NCBI GenBank assembly: GCA_003243445.1
Contig: QFQQ01000098.1
Location: 1-18,765, forward strand
Length of the DNA stretch: 18,765 nt
Source: Citrobacter freundii
GTDB lineage: Bacteria > Bacteroidota > Bacteroidia > Chitinophagales > Chitinophagaceae
Direction: 5' to 3'
This document shows, in pieces, positions 7,775 to 15,766 of the stretch. Each line of letters begins with the position of its first letter. Within the stretch, counting starts at the first letter, position 1. Both the position numbers and the translations under genes were made by a program. The notes beneath the pieces were generated by a model. The model searched no databases. It was given only the letters and a program-made list of their open reading frames with translations, and was not told the origin of the DNA.

Positions 7775-10266
7775 TACTTAAACTCAAACTTTCCCCCAAG
7801 AATCCCCCCAAAACCCACGCGTACGCCAAAGCGGTTGCCGAGACCGGGTTGGATCGCATTCACGAAATCGACACGGAACAGTTTGAAGATATTTTCGAGG
7901 CCGGCAAATACTTCCAGGTAGTAGTTGTCCTTGTTTACATAGAAGGTGTTGGCACCGCCAACCAAATGCCATTTGAGTTTATTGAACAGCGGGATCTTGT
8001 TTGTAAGCAGACCATTGAAATGATGTTCTGCATGACCAAAAGCATAGAACTTTTCGGAATTGCTGTAACGATAATATGGTGCAAGCTGGAAACTATTCAG
8101 GTATTTGATATTGTAGAAGGTCTGGTTACCGTTGAAATGCTGCAGGTCAGGAATGCCAACGCTATTATCATTCAGGAAACCACCAACGCCAATCCTGTAT
8201 TTGAACTCGCCACCCATTTTGAAGTTCATGTTGTCGGCCATGGAGAATTTCCATTTATCGAAATCAACATCACTGCCCATGATATCTTTGAAGCCCTTGT
8301 TGTATTGCAATTCAAACTCCGGAGCGCTGGAACCGATAGATCGCTTACCCCAGGGATATTCGATATAACGCTGACCAGGTTGCCACCTGATGGTAATGCC
8401 GGCTACAACAGCCTGGCTCCGGGTAAATGGTTTTGCCGCCAGTTCATACGGATGGTTTGGTGTAAAGACTGCGTCTTTATTGAAGAATGAAAAATCGGTT
8501 GTATTCTCTACCGGTATCCGGTCTTCATATGTTGCATGCACATTGATATTTATACCGTTCTCCAGTTTGTTATTGTATTCAATACGGCCAAACCAATTCT
8601 CGTAAAGCTTCATGTAATTCTTCTTGCCGAGCAGGGTATACGCAGCATTCGTCAGGGGATTGATCGGATTGTCCTGGTTGAATTGAGATAAACGTTTGCC
8701 ACCCGACAATTTCAGGTAACGGTTACGATAGCCCAGGGCCTTCGGGCTAATGATCAGATCCGCGTATGAATTGAGGTGCGTGTTGCTGAAGCCGTACCTT
8801 GTATTCCAGTCCAGTTGATAATTGTATTTTCCTTTTGTCCAGTAATTAAAGGTTTGCTCCACATTTGCCGACACGCCTTCTACCGTATTGTATTCCACCT
8901 GCTGGATCAATGGTTTCATCCGCCAGTTGAGAGTAGAACGTTTGCCATAGAAGTTATGGCTCTGCCCGGACCAGAATATCCCAACAAGTGTAACCGGCTT
9001 TTGATTCCTGCGCAGGGAATCGAGGTATCGTTTCGAACGCATGGAATCACGCCACATGCGATTGATACTGTCTTTAAAAACGAAGTTCTGTTTTTCATCA
9101 TTCTCCAGCGCTACGGGTCTTGTAGCATTCCAGTATACCGTATCCTTACGGTTGAATGCGCTGTCATACTTCATCAATGTCCGTCCGAAATGTTTTTTAT
9201 CAAAACCAGGATTAATATCGTAGTCATTATATACGTTCACAAAACTTCCGGTGATATAAAAACCAAACTGTTTGAATACAAGCGAAACCACCTGGCTTTT
9301 TGTTTTCCAAATGTCTTTTTCTACAGGAGAATGCAGCTGTGTGATCTTTAATGTGTCCAGCATTTCCAGGGAATTGGCTTTTGTCGTGTACATATCTGTA
9401 CTATAGATCCTCCAGTCATCTTCAGTGATCTGGATGGTGCCGGTAAACAGCGGTTCGTTCTTACGTTTTGGTGTAACCGTGATCGTATTGATCATCACGC
9501 CATCTTCAATAAACGAGCCTTCGTATTTGTAACGGTAATAGTTCAGCGCACCGTCGGCGATCGGTGAAATAAAACCGCGTGGGTTCAGGTTATTATCAAA
9601 AACAGAAACATTATTCTGGTAAAAATTGATGAAGAACGGAAAGCTGAGACCATATCCGCCGCCGCTTTCTCTTGAAGAAATGACCTGGAGCTTGATCTTG
9701 CCTGGTTTTGCATAATCCACTTTGGTGAGAGATTCGGAGAGAAAGAGAATTCCTTTTCCGGCGGAATCGAGTCCATCATTGTCATCACGCTCGATCTTCT
9801 TGCCAAAGACTTTGCCGGGCAATCCGTTTGAACGCATCAGGCCTTTAATATAAACGTTTACGGAAAATGAATCGACCTGGTCATTATAGTACGAACGTTT
9901 TTTGATTGCCTGACGGATGATCTCGTATGCAGGATCTTCTCCCCTTTTCACCACCACTTCTCCCAATGTCAGTTCCTGAACAGAGAGGCTGAAGTTGACC
10001 GTTTCGTCCTGCGTTCCCACAGTAATGGTTTTCTCTGATTTTCCATAGCCCACATACTGGCATATCAGTGTATAAGTTCCCGGAGACAGCGTGATGGAAT
10101 ATCGGCCCGCACTGTTTGAGGTCGTGCCTTTGGTCGTGCCTTTGATACTAACGGATGCATAACCGAGTGGCTGCCCCTTGTCATCGGTGATCAGTCCCGA
10201 TACTTTACCTGCGAAAGAAACAACAGAAGCGAACAATAAAAAAAAGACGAGTAATGTTTTTTGCAT
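7774..10266 (-). CDS. DUF5686 family outer-membrane protein with carboxypeptidase-regulatory-like domain
   Basis: 830 residues: signal peptide (about 1-19, MQKTLLVFFLLFASVVSFAG), a CarboxypepD_reg-like domain (about 20-95, with GTTKGTTSNSAGRYSI and YVGYGKSEKTI), a linker with GEVVVKRGEDPAYEIIR, and a long DUF5686 region (about 110-830). The latter has alternating aromatic, polar strands near the C-terminus that look like a beta-barrel and end in FGGILGGKFEFK. The length is normal for the family, which is common and poorly characterised in Bacteroidota; an outer-membrane location is inferred. The ATG at 10266 is preferred: an upstream in-frame start at 10320 would place 18 non-signal residues before the signal peptide. 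The stop codon abuts repeat arm E3, and the upstream region holds E4. Confidence 0.9.
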   Translation of the reverse strand: MQKTLLVFFLLFASVVSFAGKVSGLITDDKGQPLGYASVSIKGTTKGTTSNSAGRYSITLSPGTYTLICQYVGYGKSEKTITVGTQDETVNFSLSVQELTLGEVVVKRGEDPAYEIIRQAIKKRSYYNDQVDSFSVNVYIKGLMRSNGLPGKVFGKKIERDDNDGLDSAGKGILFLSESLTKVDYAKPGKIKLQVISSRESGGGYGLSFPFFINFYQNNVSVFDNNLNPRGFISPIADGALNYYRYKYEGSFIEDGVMINTITVTPKRKNEPLFTGTIQITEDDWRIYSTDMYTTKANSLEMLDTLKITQLHSPVEKDIWKTKSQVVSLVFKQFGFYITGSFVNVYNDYDINPGFDKKHFGRTLMKYDSAFNRKDTVYWNATRPVALENDEKQNFVFKDSINRMWRDSMRSKRYLDSLRRNQKPVTLVGIFWSGQSHNFYGKRSTLNWRMKPLIQQVEYNTVEGVSANVEQTFNYWTKGKYNYQLDWNTRYGFSNTHLNSYADLIISPKALGYRNRYLKLSGGKRLSQFNQDNPINPLTNAAYTLLGKKNYMKLYENWFGRIEYNNKLENGININVHATYEDRIPVENTTDFSFFNKDAVFTPNHPYELAAKPFTRSQAVVAGITIRWQPGQRYIEYPWGKRSIGSSAPEFELQYNKGFKDIMGSDVDFDKWKFSMADNMNFKMGGEFKYRIGVGGFLNDNSVGIPDLQHFNGNQTFYNIKYLNSFQLAPYYRYSNSEKFYAFGHAEHHFNGLLTNKIPLFNKLKWHLVGGANTFYVNKDNYYLEVFAGLENIFKLFRVDFVNAIQPGLGNRFGVRVGFGGILGGKFEFK

Positions 10267-10340
10267 AGCAGAAGTTGTGTGGTGGGACGAAAATAGGACG
10301 GGAGATGTTACAAAAAACAAAAAATGGGTGAATGGAGGAA

Positions 10341-10610
10341 GACAGCGGACGACCGACCGCCGACCGCGGTAGCATTCATTCAGAATGAATAATCATTTTT
10401 TGATCGTATATTCTATTGCAGAAAGAGCAGAACGACTGACCATTCATTTTTGATGATGAATCATCAAATATCAAAGCGAGATGTTGTTCATTGATAAATG
10501 TGATTAAAATCCAGGCCGGCAATAAACTAATCAATCGAAGATTCGATCGCATGACGACTGGTCAATCTGAATGAATGACACCGCGGTCTGCGGTCGGTCG
10601 TCGGCGGTCC
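10341..10610. repeat. E4: 44-nt inverted repeats around a 181-nt interior (family 3)
   Basis: Left arm 10341-10384 and right arm 10566-10609 are reverse complements at 39 of 44 positions. The outer part is family 3 heptamers (GACCGAC, CGACCGC type); the inner part is ACCGCGGT plus CATTCATTCAGA. The interior (10385-10565) is A/T-rich with no gene and holds further palindromes: ATTCATTC-A-GAATGAAT (10374-10390, starting in the arm) and TGATGAT-GA-ATCATCA (10451-10466). The element fills the 348-bp gap between the TlpA-like and DUF5686 genes. Its right end is 4 bp from the TlpA-like stop codon. The layout looks like a small non-coding mobile unit with terminal inverted repeats, but no target-site duplication was identified. 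Confidence 0.88.
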
Positions 10611-10614
10611 TCCC

Positions 10615-11313
10615 CTATCTCATCGCCCCCACCACCGTCTTCCTCACCCACGGCACCGTACCAGCACCATACCCTGTTGTGTGAAATAGAACTTTACCTG
10701 CTTTATCAAGGACGACGTGCGTGGGAAAACTGTTGATGCCGTACATGGATGCAATGTATTGGCCATCACTTATAACATTGTAGTGGAAAGGAGATTTTTG
10801 GAGAAAGCTTTGCACCTGTGTCTTTTCATCGAGAGCGATTGCCAGAAAGACGATATTGGTACTGTCTTTATATTCGTCGGCAAGTTTATTGAGCTCGGGC
10901 ATTTCCTGCCGGCAGGGTAAGCAACCGATGAACCAGAAATTGAGCACCACTATTTTTCCCTGCAGATCTTTCAGTTTATAGTTGATGCCATTCAGATCAC
11001 GGGCGTTAAAGCTCATTGCCTTCCGGCCGGTGATAAAGAAAGGACTGACCCTTGGTGCGGGAGAATTATTGATCCGCTGTTTTACCTCTTCATCACTCAG
11101 CACGCGAATGATGAATGGTCCGTCGTATCCTCCCGGCGTTTCTGTTCTCAGACTGTATCTGCCGGAAGCTATGATCGTTTTCCACTCATGAGTTGCCAGC
11201 ACTTTGCCTGAAGTATCTTTTACAACCGACGCATCAGTAAGATTCAACGAACGCTGTGCGACAACTGAAAATGAAATAGAAATAACAACACAAAGCACTA
11301 AGATTCTTTTCAT
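10615..11313 (-). CDS. TlpA-family thioredoxin-like protein, secreted
   Basis: 232 residues: signal peptide (about 1-19, ending VVA before QR), an N-terminal region (20-95) without a recognised domain, then a thioredoxin fold of the TlpA/AhpC-TSA type (about 97-230). The redox motif is Cys131-Leu-Pro-Cys134 in FWFIGCLPCRQEMPEL, and the cis-Pro loop is NSFPTHVVLD. Such proteins reduce or exchange disulfides in the periplasm. The gene begins 14 bp after the stop of the small membrane protein gene, so the two probably form an operon. The start at 11313 is set by the signal peptide. The stop codon is 4 bp from repeat arm E4. Confidence 0.93.
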   Translation of the reverse strand: MKRILVLCVVISISFSVVAQRSLNLTDASVVKDTSGKVLATHEWKTIIASGRYSLRTETPGGYDGPFIIRVLSDEEVKQRINNSPAPRVSPFFITGRKAMSFNARDLNGINYKLKDLQGKIVVLNFWFIGCLPCRQEMPELNKLADEYKDSTNIVFLAIALDEKTQVQSFLQKSPFHYNVISDGQYIASMYGINSFPTHVVLDKAGKVLFHTTGYGAGTVPWVRKTVVGAMR

Positions 11314-11327
11314 ACAGATAAAAGGGC

Positions 11328-11678
11328 TTAAGCTTTTTTACCGGAGCGGAAATAGCTGCCGCTCATTGCCGCAAAACCAGCTACCAATCCGCCGATGAAT
11401 GCTGTGATCAATATCAATAACATCGAGCTATTTCCCAAACCGATCAATTCGCTTACACGCGCGGAAAGAATATGCGTATTCCTGATATCAATCCACAGTG
11501 CAAGAAATCCCCACAACAGGAACAGTGCAAGAAACCCGGCAAGAAAAGACCTGCCCGCTTTCTGATGGATCAACACCCCTACCAGGAAAGCTACAATAGC
11601 AAGAGACCACCAGGGCAGATAAAGTCCCAGGACGAAGGATAGCAAGGCCGTGAGTAATAAAGCTGAGATGAATTTCAT
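11328..11678 (-). CDS. small four-helix membrane protein of unknown function
   Basis: 116 residues with four likely membrane helices (about 3-20, 22-38, 44-63 and 84-106), a proline-tryptophan pair (LPWWS) between the first two, and a basic tail (RSGKKA). I recognise no named family. It is the first gene of a likely operon with the TlpA-like thioredoxin gene (14-bp gap), which suggests a link to envelope redox work, but this is inference from position only. Unlike nearly all other genes here it has no repeat arm at its stop codon, as expected if transcription continues into the next gene. The left arm of E5 begins 27 bp upstream of its start. Confidence 0.8.
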   Translation of the reverse strand: MKFISALLLTALLSFVLGLYLPWWSLAIVAFLVGVLIHQKAGRSFLAGFLALFLLWGFLALWIDIRNTHILSARVSELIGLGNSSMLLILITAFIGGLVAGFAAMSGSYFRSGKKA

Positions 11679-11704
11679 ACAATGTTTTAGTTAGTAGTTT
11701 TAAG

Positions 11705-11902
11705 AAGGTTCCAGAGGTTTCATGGGTTTCAGAGGTTCCAGAGGTTGCTACCGCGATTTGTGAATTTCTGCTTTCATTGGAAACTCCGGTTATAAGCAGT
11801 TTTTAGGTTTCTGAATACAGCTTCATCTCAAGCAGACAACGTTTTACAGATCGCGGCAGCAACCTCTGGAACCTCTGAAACCCATGAAACCTTTGGAACC
11901 TT
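11705..11902. repeat. E5: 53-nt near-perfect inverted repeats of nonamers (family 1)
   Basis: Left arm 11705-11757 and right arm 11850-11902 are reverse complements at 51 of 53 positions. Each arm is four 9-bp units (GGTTCCAGA or GGTTCCAAA, GGTTTCATG, GGTTTCAGA, GGTTCCAGA) followed inward by a core, GGTTGCTRCCGCGAT. The 92-nt interior (11758-11849) has no gene or strong hairpin. The right end lies 5 bp from the acylase stop codon and the left end 27 bp from the start of the small membrane protein gene. No terminator-like U-tract is present. Confidence 0.92.
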
Positions 11903-11907
11903 CCTCT

Positions 11908-14349
11908 TTATCCTTTACTGAAACTGATCTTCCATTTCACTTTTGGATCGTTCCCCTGCGCCTCATTCATCACCCAAAGGGTGAAATACTGCCCTTTTGC
12001 CCAGGTGTCTACAAAGTTATCATAGAATCTGCTGCCAGGATTACCGCTCTGGCCACCGGGATAAACGCCATAAGCTTCCGTTTGAGCGCTCAGTTGCACG
12101 ACCATTCGCCAGCTCGGCCCGAATGTTTTACGCGTTGCATTCACGATCTCCGAACCACCACCATTCGAAATACCAGTTTTTGCAAAAGGCGTAGCACCGG
12201 TGCGAAGCAGGTGATAGATCGTAAGTGTATTTACATTCCCCCAATTCAGTCTGCCCTCACCATCCCTTGCCAGCAATGCCGGCGCAACCGCTTTGAAGCT
12301 GGCTGTAACAACATCGGTGTTTGTTTCAACTTCCGGCGTGTTGATATTGTCAGCGTATTTGAAAGAAGAATCTCTTCTCATCCAGTCAACCAGTGTGGAC
12401 TCATGCGGGAAGATCGGGTCTTTCACTCTTGATAATTCATCATCGAAGACTTTTACCATCAGCGAATCCATCCACATATCAAAGATGGTGGGGCCTTTCT
12501 GATCCACATTGTTCATCAGGTTCCAGGAACTGAAGATCGAAAGCAGTTTTAACTCATCCGCATTCAGCTTCGACTGATCAATATACTTCATCAACGTCGG
12601 TCTGAATATCGATGCTTCTGTATTGAAGTTATCATTCTGCAGTTTCATCATATCCGCAGGTGTGATCTGCTGAAGGCTATCCAGCTGCTGATTGATACGG
12701 ATACCGCGGTAAACAGAAAAATCGCCCGGCACATAATAAGGATAAGTTGTATCAGCGGCGCGTTGATTTGCACTGCTTACAAAACCGCGCGCCGGGTTAA
12801 CTATATGAGGGTTCTCTTCCTGCGGAATATAGCCCTGCCACGCATAGCTGTCATCTGCACCAGGCATCAGGTAAGCACCCTGTCGCTCCCATCTCAGCGG
12901 AACTTTTCCCTGCTGCCAGATAGCGATATCTCCTTTCTTGCTTGCAAATACAATATTCTGCACCGGGCATTCAAAAGTTTTGATCGCTGCGGCATAGTCA
13001 TCATAACTTTTTGCACGATCAAGATTCCACCACATCAGCAGTTCATTGGATTCATCATGCGCTTTCCAGCGGATGGCAACGGCATCCCCACCAGAAGAAA
13101 CATTCGTGAAGCTTTTATCGTACATCACCGGGCCAAAATGCGTATAGGCAACTGTATCCAGCACCGTAGCACCTCCTTTCACTTTGATCTCTTCAACTTT
13201 TATACGCGTGTCTTTCCATTGGCCGTCATGCCAGTATTGTCTTTTGGAATCGTCTTTGAAACGGATCTTATAAAAATCCATGATATCGATGCCTCCATTG
13301 GTAAAGCCAAATGCGATGTCATCATTAAACCCAATTACCACACCGGGAATACCGGGAAAAGAAACGCCATACGCATTGAAGGAAGGTGTGTGCAATTGCA
13401 ACTCATACCAGATAGAGGGAAAATTGAGGTCCAGGTGCGGATCATTACAAAGGATCGGTGCTCCTGATTTTGTTTTGCTTCCGCTTACCGCCCAGTTATT
13501 ACTACCAACACCGGGTGTCGGCTTATCTGTTTGTAAGATCTGAATGGAATCTTTTTTATTCAGGTAGATGCTATCCGATTTTTCAGGTTTTACTGCTGTG
13601 GCCGATGGCTGGTTATACAGTGTTCCGCGCGGAATGATCGGGCTGAGTGAATCCTGCGCATAGGGGAACAGCATTTTTATTTCTTTATCGGTGAATACGG
13701 ACAAAAGGCTGGTGTATTGAAAATCGTTTCCGTATCCATACCCGGCCAGTGTTTTGGTCAGTTGTTTTACAAAAAGCGCGGTCTTCAGATTACTCCATCT
13801 TTCAGGTTTATAATCGAGCAATTTGTATTCAACGGGGAGATCGCTTTCTGTCAGATTATCGATCCAGGCGTTCACGCCGGCGGTGTATGCGTTTACGGCG
13901 GCGAGTGTTTGCGGGTTGGATTCGATCCCTTTCACCATGTTCTCGGCGGCAAAAGTCAGCCCCATGCGGCGTTGTTCGCGATCATATCCGATGGCGCGGT
14001 CGCCAATGATCTCACTGATCCGGCCGGCGGTTGCCATGGTTTGAAACTCCATTTGCCAGAGCCGGAATTTTGCATGCAGATAGCCCTGGATAAAATAAGC
14101 GTCTTCGTCATTATCAGTAAAAACGTGCGGGATCAGGCGCTCATCAAAATATACATTGGCTTTCCCTTTCAGCTCAGGGAATTTCAGATCGGCCGAAAAA
14201 TCTTTATCAACAGCTTCTGCATTCTGCCAAAAGCCTTGCTGCGGGCTTAAAAACTTCCCGAACGGAGGCGCTGGTCCCATCTTCAAACTGAGGGCCACCA
14301 CCAGCCCCGCCGTAATAACGGAGCTTATGGTAAAAGGTATGATTCTCAT
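11908..14349 (-). CDS. penicillin acylase family protein (Ntn hydrolase, peptidase family S45)
   Basis: 813 residues. An N-terminal hydrophobic segment (about 5-22) is a signal or membrane anchor. The alpha-chain part includes DEDAYFIQGYLHAKFRLWQME; a linker of about 50 residues ends at Gly282. Ser283, in GSNNWAVSG, is the expected nucleophile exposed by self-cleavage, and CNDPHLDLNFPS follows, as in the family. The length fits the 750-850 residues of the precursors. Substrates in the family range from beta-lactam side chains to acyl-homoserine lactones; the sequence does not say which applies. The start at 14349 (MRIIPFTISS) is firm: the frame stays open for 38 more codons upstream, but they are translated repeat E6 and a spacer and precede the signal sequence. 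The stop codon is 5 bp from E5. Confidence 0.93.
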   Translation of the reverse strand: MRIIPFTISSVITAGLVVALSLKMGPAPPFGKFLSPQQGFWQNAEAVDKDFSADLKFPELKGKANVYFDERLIPHVFTDNDEDAYFIQGYLHAKFRLWQMEFQTMATAGRISEIIGDRAIGYDREQRRMGLTFAAENMVKGIESNPQTLAAVNAYTAGVNAWIDNLTESDLPVEYKLLDYKPERWSNLKTALFVKQLTKTLAGYGYGNDFQYTSLLSVFTDKEIKMLFPYAQDSLSPIIPRGTLYNQPSATAVKPEKSDSIYLNKKDSIQILQTDKPTPGVGSNNWAVSGSKTKSGAPILCNDPHLDLNFPSIWYELQLHTPSFNAYGVSFPGIPGVVIGFNDDIAFGFTNGGIDIMDFYKIRFKDDSKRQYWHDGQWKDTRIKVEEIKVKGGATVLDTVAYTHFGPVMYDKSFTNVSSGGDAVAIRWKAHDESNELLMWWNLDRAKSYDDYAAAIKTFECPVQNIVFASKKGDIAIWQQGKVPLRWERQGAYLMPGADDSYAWQGYIPQEENPHIVNPARGFVSSANQRAADTTYPYYVPGDFSVYRGIRINQQLDSLQQITPADMMKLQNDNFNTEASIFRPTLMKYIDQSKLNADELKLLSIFSSWNLMNNVDQKGPTIFDMWMDSLMVKVFDDELSRVKDPIFPHESTLVDWMRRDSSFKYADNINTPEVETNTDVVTASFKAVAPALLARDGEGRLNWGNVNTLTIYHLLRTGATPFAKTGISNGGGSEIVNATRKTFGPSWRMVVQLSAQTEAYGVYPGGQSGNPGSRFYDNFVDTWAKGQYFTLWVMNEAQGNDPKVKWKISFSKG

Positions 14350-14408
14350 AGATGCTGAATGTGTAGGAAAGATAGTTAAAAGAAAAGACAATTCGAAGCA
14401 CGGAGAGA

Positions 14409-14472
14409 GATGGTCGATGTTGGATGGTCGATGATCGAACATCGACCATCCAACATCGACCATCGAACATCG
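14409..14472. repeat. E6: 25-bp perfect heptamer hairpin (family 2)
   Basis: 14409-14433 is exactly complementary to 14440-14464, with a 6-nt loop (ATCGAA). The arms are 7-bp units (GATGGTC, GATGTTG, GATGGTC, GATG), and one more unit continues on the right to 14472. It starts 5 bp after the phytase-like stop codon (minus strand) and ends 59 bp upstream of the acylase start. There is no U-tract after the stem. Confidence 0.92.
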
Positions 14473-14477
14473 CCTCT

Positions 14478-15629
14478 TCAGTCAACGATCTCAAACAACA
14501 AAAACTGACTCTTCTCGGTCTTCGAAAAATTATCATCTACCACAAAGAGAAGCGTTGGACGGCCATTGGGGAGTTTGGGGCCGAAGGTGACGCCTTCAAC
14601 ATTGTAGATAGGGAAACCGAGGTCGTCCAGGTTGAGGAGCAGTTTTTTTGAGATCAGTTTCGTGGGTGGTGTTTGAGAAAGTGACGGGATCTGCGAGATA
14701 TCCTGGGCATTATTGAGATCGGCAACATAGACGCGGATATTGGAGGGAATGCGGCCGGTGGACCAGGCGCGTTCGATCACAAGCAGACGGTTGTTACCCA
14801 TGTACATGATATCGGAAACCCCATTGATCTTGAAAGCGCCGGCGGGATTGGCGGGATATGGAACGGGATCCAGCTGATAAGCGTATGCCGCCGTCTGCTT
14901 CCTGGTTTTGCGATCGAAACGGAGGATGCGGATCAACGCGGTTGAATCGCCGAGACCGGCTTTTGGTCCGTCTTCGTAAAGCGCATCTTCAATGCTTACA
15001 AAAAGCTGATTGTTCTTTTCATCAAAAGCCAATCCTTCCAGCACGCTGTTGTGCCTCGGGCCTTTTTCTTCCTTCTGGATCCGGAGGTTTGAGGGAAGAA
15101 AAAAACTGTCCTTATAGCGGCCATTCCGGTCCATGATCACGATGTCGGGATTTTGCAATTGTATAGTATCGGTGTTGATCACGCGCTGCCCTTCAGTCGA
15201 TCTCACGAGCTCATCCCTCGAAGGATCATAGCGCATCGCTTCAAGATCGGCAGAGTGGATCCTGTCCTTGCGGATATCCGGGTAGGGATTACCGGATGGA
15301 TCAAGAATGATCGTTACACCGGTTACGATCACGCTATCAATACCATTTGCACTGACTGGTATTTTCATTGTATAAAACCTGGCGGGACTGAAGGCAGAAG
15401 GATCATCGCAGATCAGGTAATACTGATCACGCTTGCGGTCATAGTCGATACCGGAGAGACCACCAACAACTGTTCCCTGAAAAGAAAGTGCATTTTGTAA
15501 TACGAACTGGTTTAGGAACCTGACATGATTGATAGCTGGAATTGCGGCCGTTTTTGCCGTGGTTTTACAGCCACTGAGAGAAAATAATGCTGTTATAATT
15601 GAAAGAATGAACAGTGCCCGTGATCTCAT
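14478..15629 (-). CDS. esterase-like / phytase-like lipoprotein (PF13449 type)
   Basis: 383 residues. The N-terminus is a lipoprotein signal with lipobox LSGC and lipidated Cys21. The mature protein looks like the phytase-like propeller family: GGLSGIDYDRKRDQYYLICDD near residue 57, IHSADLEAMRYDPSRDEL, HNSVLEGLAFDEKNNQLFVSIEDALYEDG in the middle, and YNVEGVTFGP with LLFVVDDNF near the C-terminus. Members are annotated as esterase-like activity of phytase; few are characterised, and the substrate is unknown. The location is a lipid-anchored envelope protein. The start at 15629 is set by the signal; a promoter candidate lies just upstream at 15646-15653. The stop is followed within 5 bp by repeat hairpin E6. 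Confidence 0.9.
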   Translation of the reverse strand: MRSRALFILSIITALFSLSGCKTTAKTAAIPAINHVRFLNQFVLQNALSFQGTVVGGLSGIDYDRKRDQYYLICDDPSAFSPARFYTMKIPVSANGIDSVIVTGVTIILDPSGNPYPDIRKDRIHSADLEAMRYDPSRDELVRSTEGQRVINTDTIQLQNPDIVIMDRNGRYKDSFFLPSNLRIQKEEKGPRHNSVLEGLAFDEKNNQLFVSIEDALYEDGPKAGLGDSTALIRILRFDRKTRKQTAAYAYQLDPVPYPANPAGAFKINGVSDIMYMGNNRLLVIERAWSTGRIPSNIRVYVADLNNAQDISQIPSLSQTPPTKLISKKLLLNLDDLGFPIYNVEGVTFGPKLPNGRPTLLFVVDDNFSKTEKSQFLLFEIVD

Positions 15630-15645
15630 GAGAAAGAATTTGAAG

Positions 15646-15653
15646 CAAAGCTA
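15646..15653 (-). promoter_or_regulatory. -7 box for the phytase-like gene
   Basis: The minus strand reads TAGCTTTG, an exact TAnnTTTG match, 16 bp from the start codon, predicting a leader of about 10 nt. No good TTG at the usual -33 distance was found, so confidence is moderate. Confidence 0.45.
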
Positions 15654-15735
15654 ATCATTCCGGATTAGCGAACCGCATACAATAAGACGATCAAACTCCT
15701 GCGTTTTTATTGAAGCTGGTTTACCACATAGTGCT

Positions 15736-15743
15736 TATGTTTG
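15736..15743 (+). promoter_or_regulatory. -7 box for the CPBP protease gene
   Basis: TATGTTTG matches TAnnTTTG exactly and predicts transcription from about 15750, 17 nt before the ATG at 15767. A TTG at 15710-15712 lies 23 bp upstream, slightly far for a -33 box. If real, it rules out the in-frame starts at 15710 and 15737. Confidence 0.5.
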
Positions 15744-15766
15744 TTAAAGTACAGGTTTCAGTATTT

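Noticed and set aside
7747..8490. 247-codon open frame on the plus strand
   Set aside because: It lies antisense within the DUF5686 gene and begins in the heptamer array; no family features.
12763..13467. 234-codon open frame on the plus strand, and a similar one at 13717-14250
   Set aside because: Both are antisense to the penicillin acylase gene, whose frame has clear family motifs throughout.
15710..15766. Longer CPBP protease from TTG 15710 or ATG 15737
   Set aside because: These starts overlap the TATGTTTG promoter box, and the added residues do not resemble family members.
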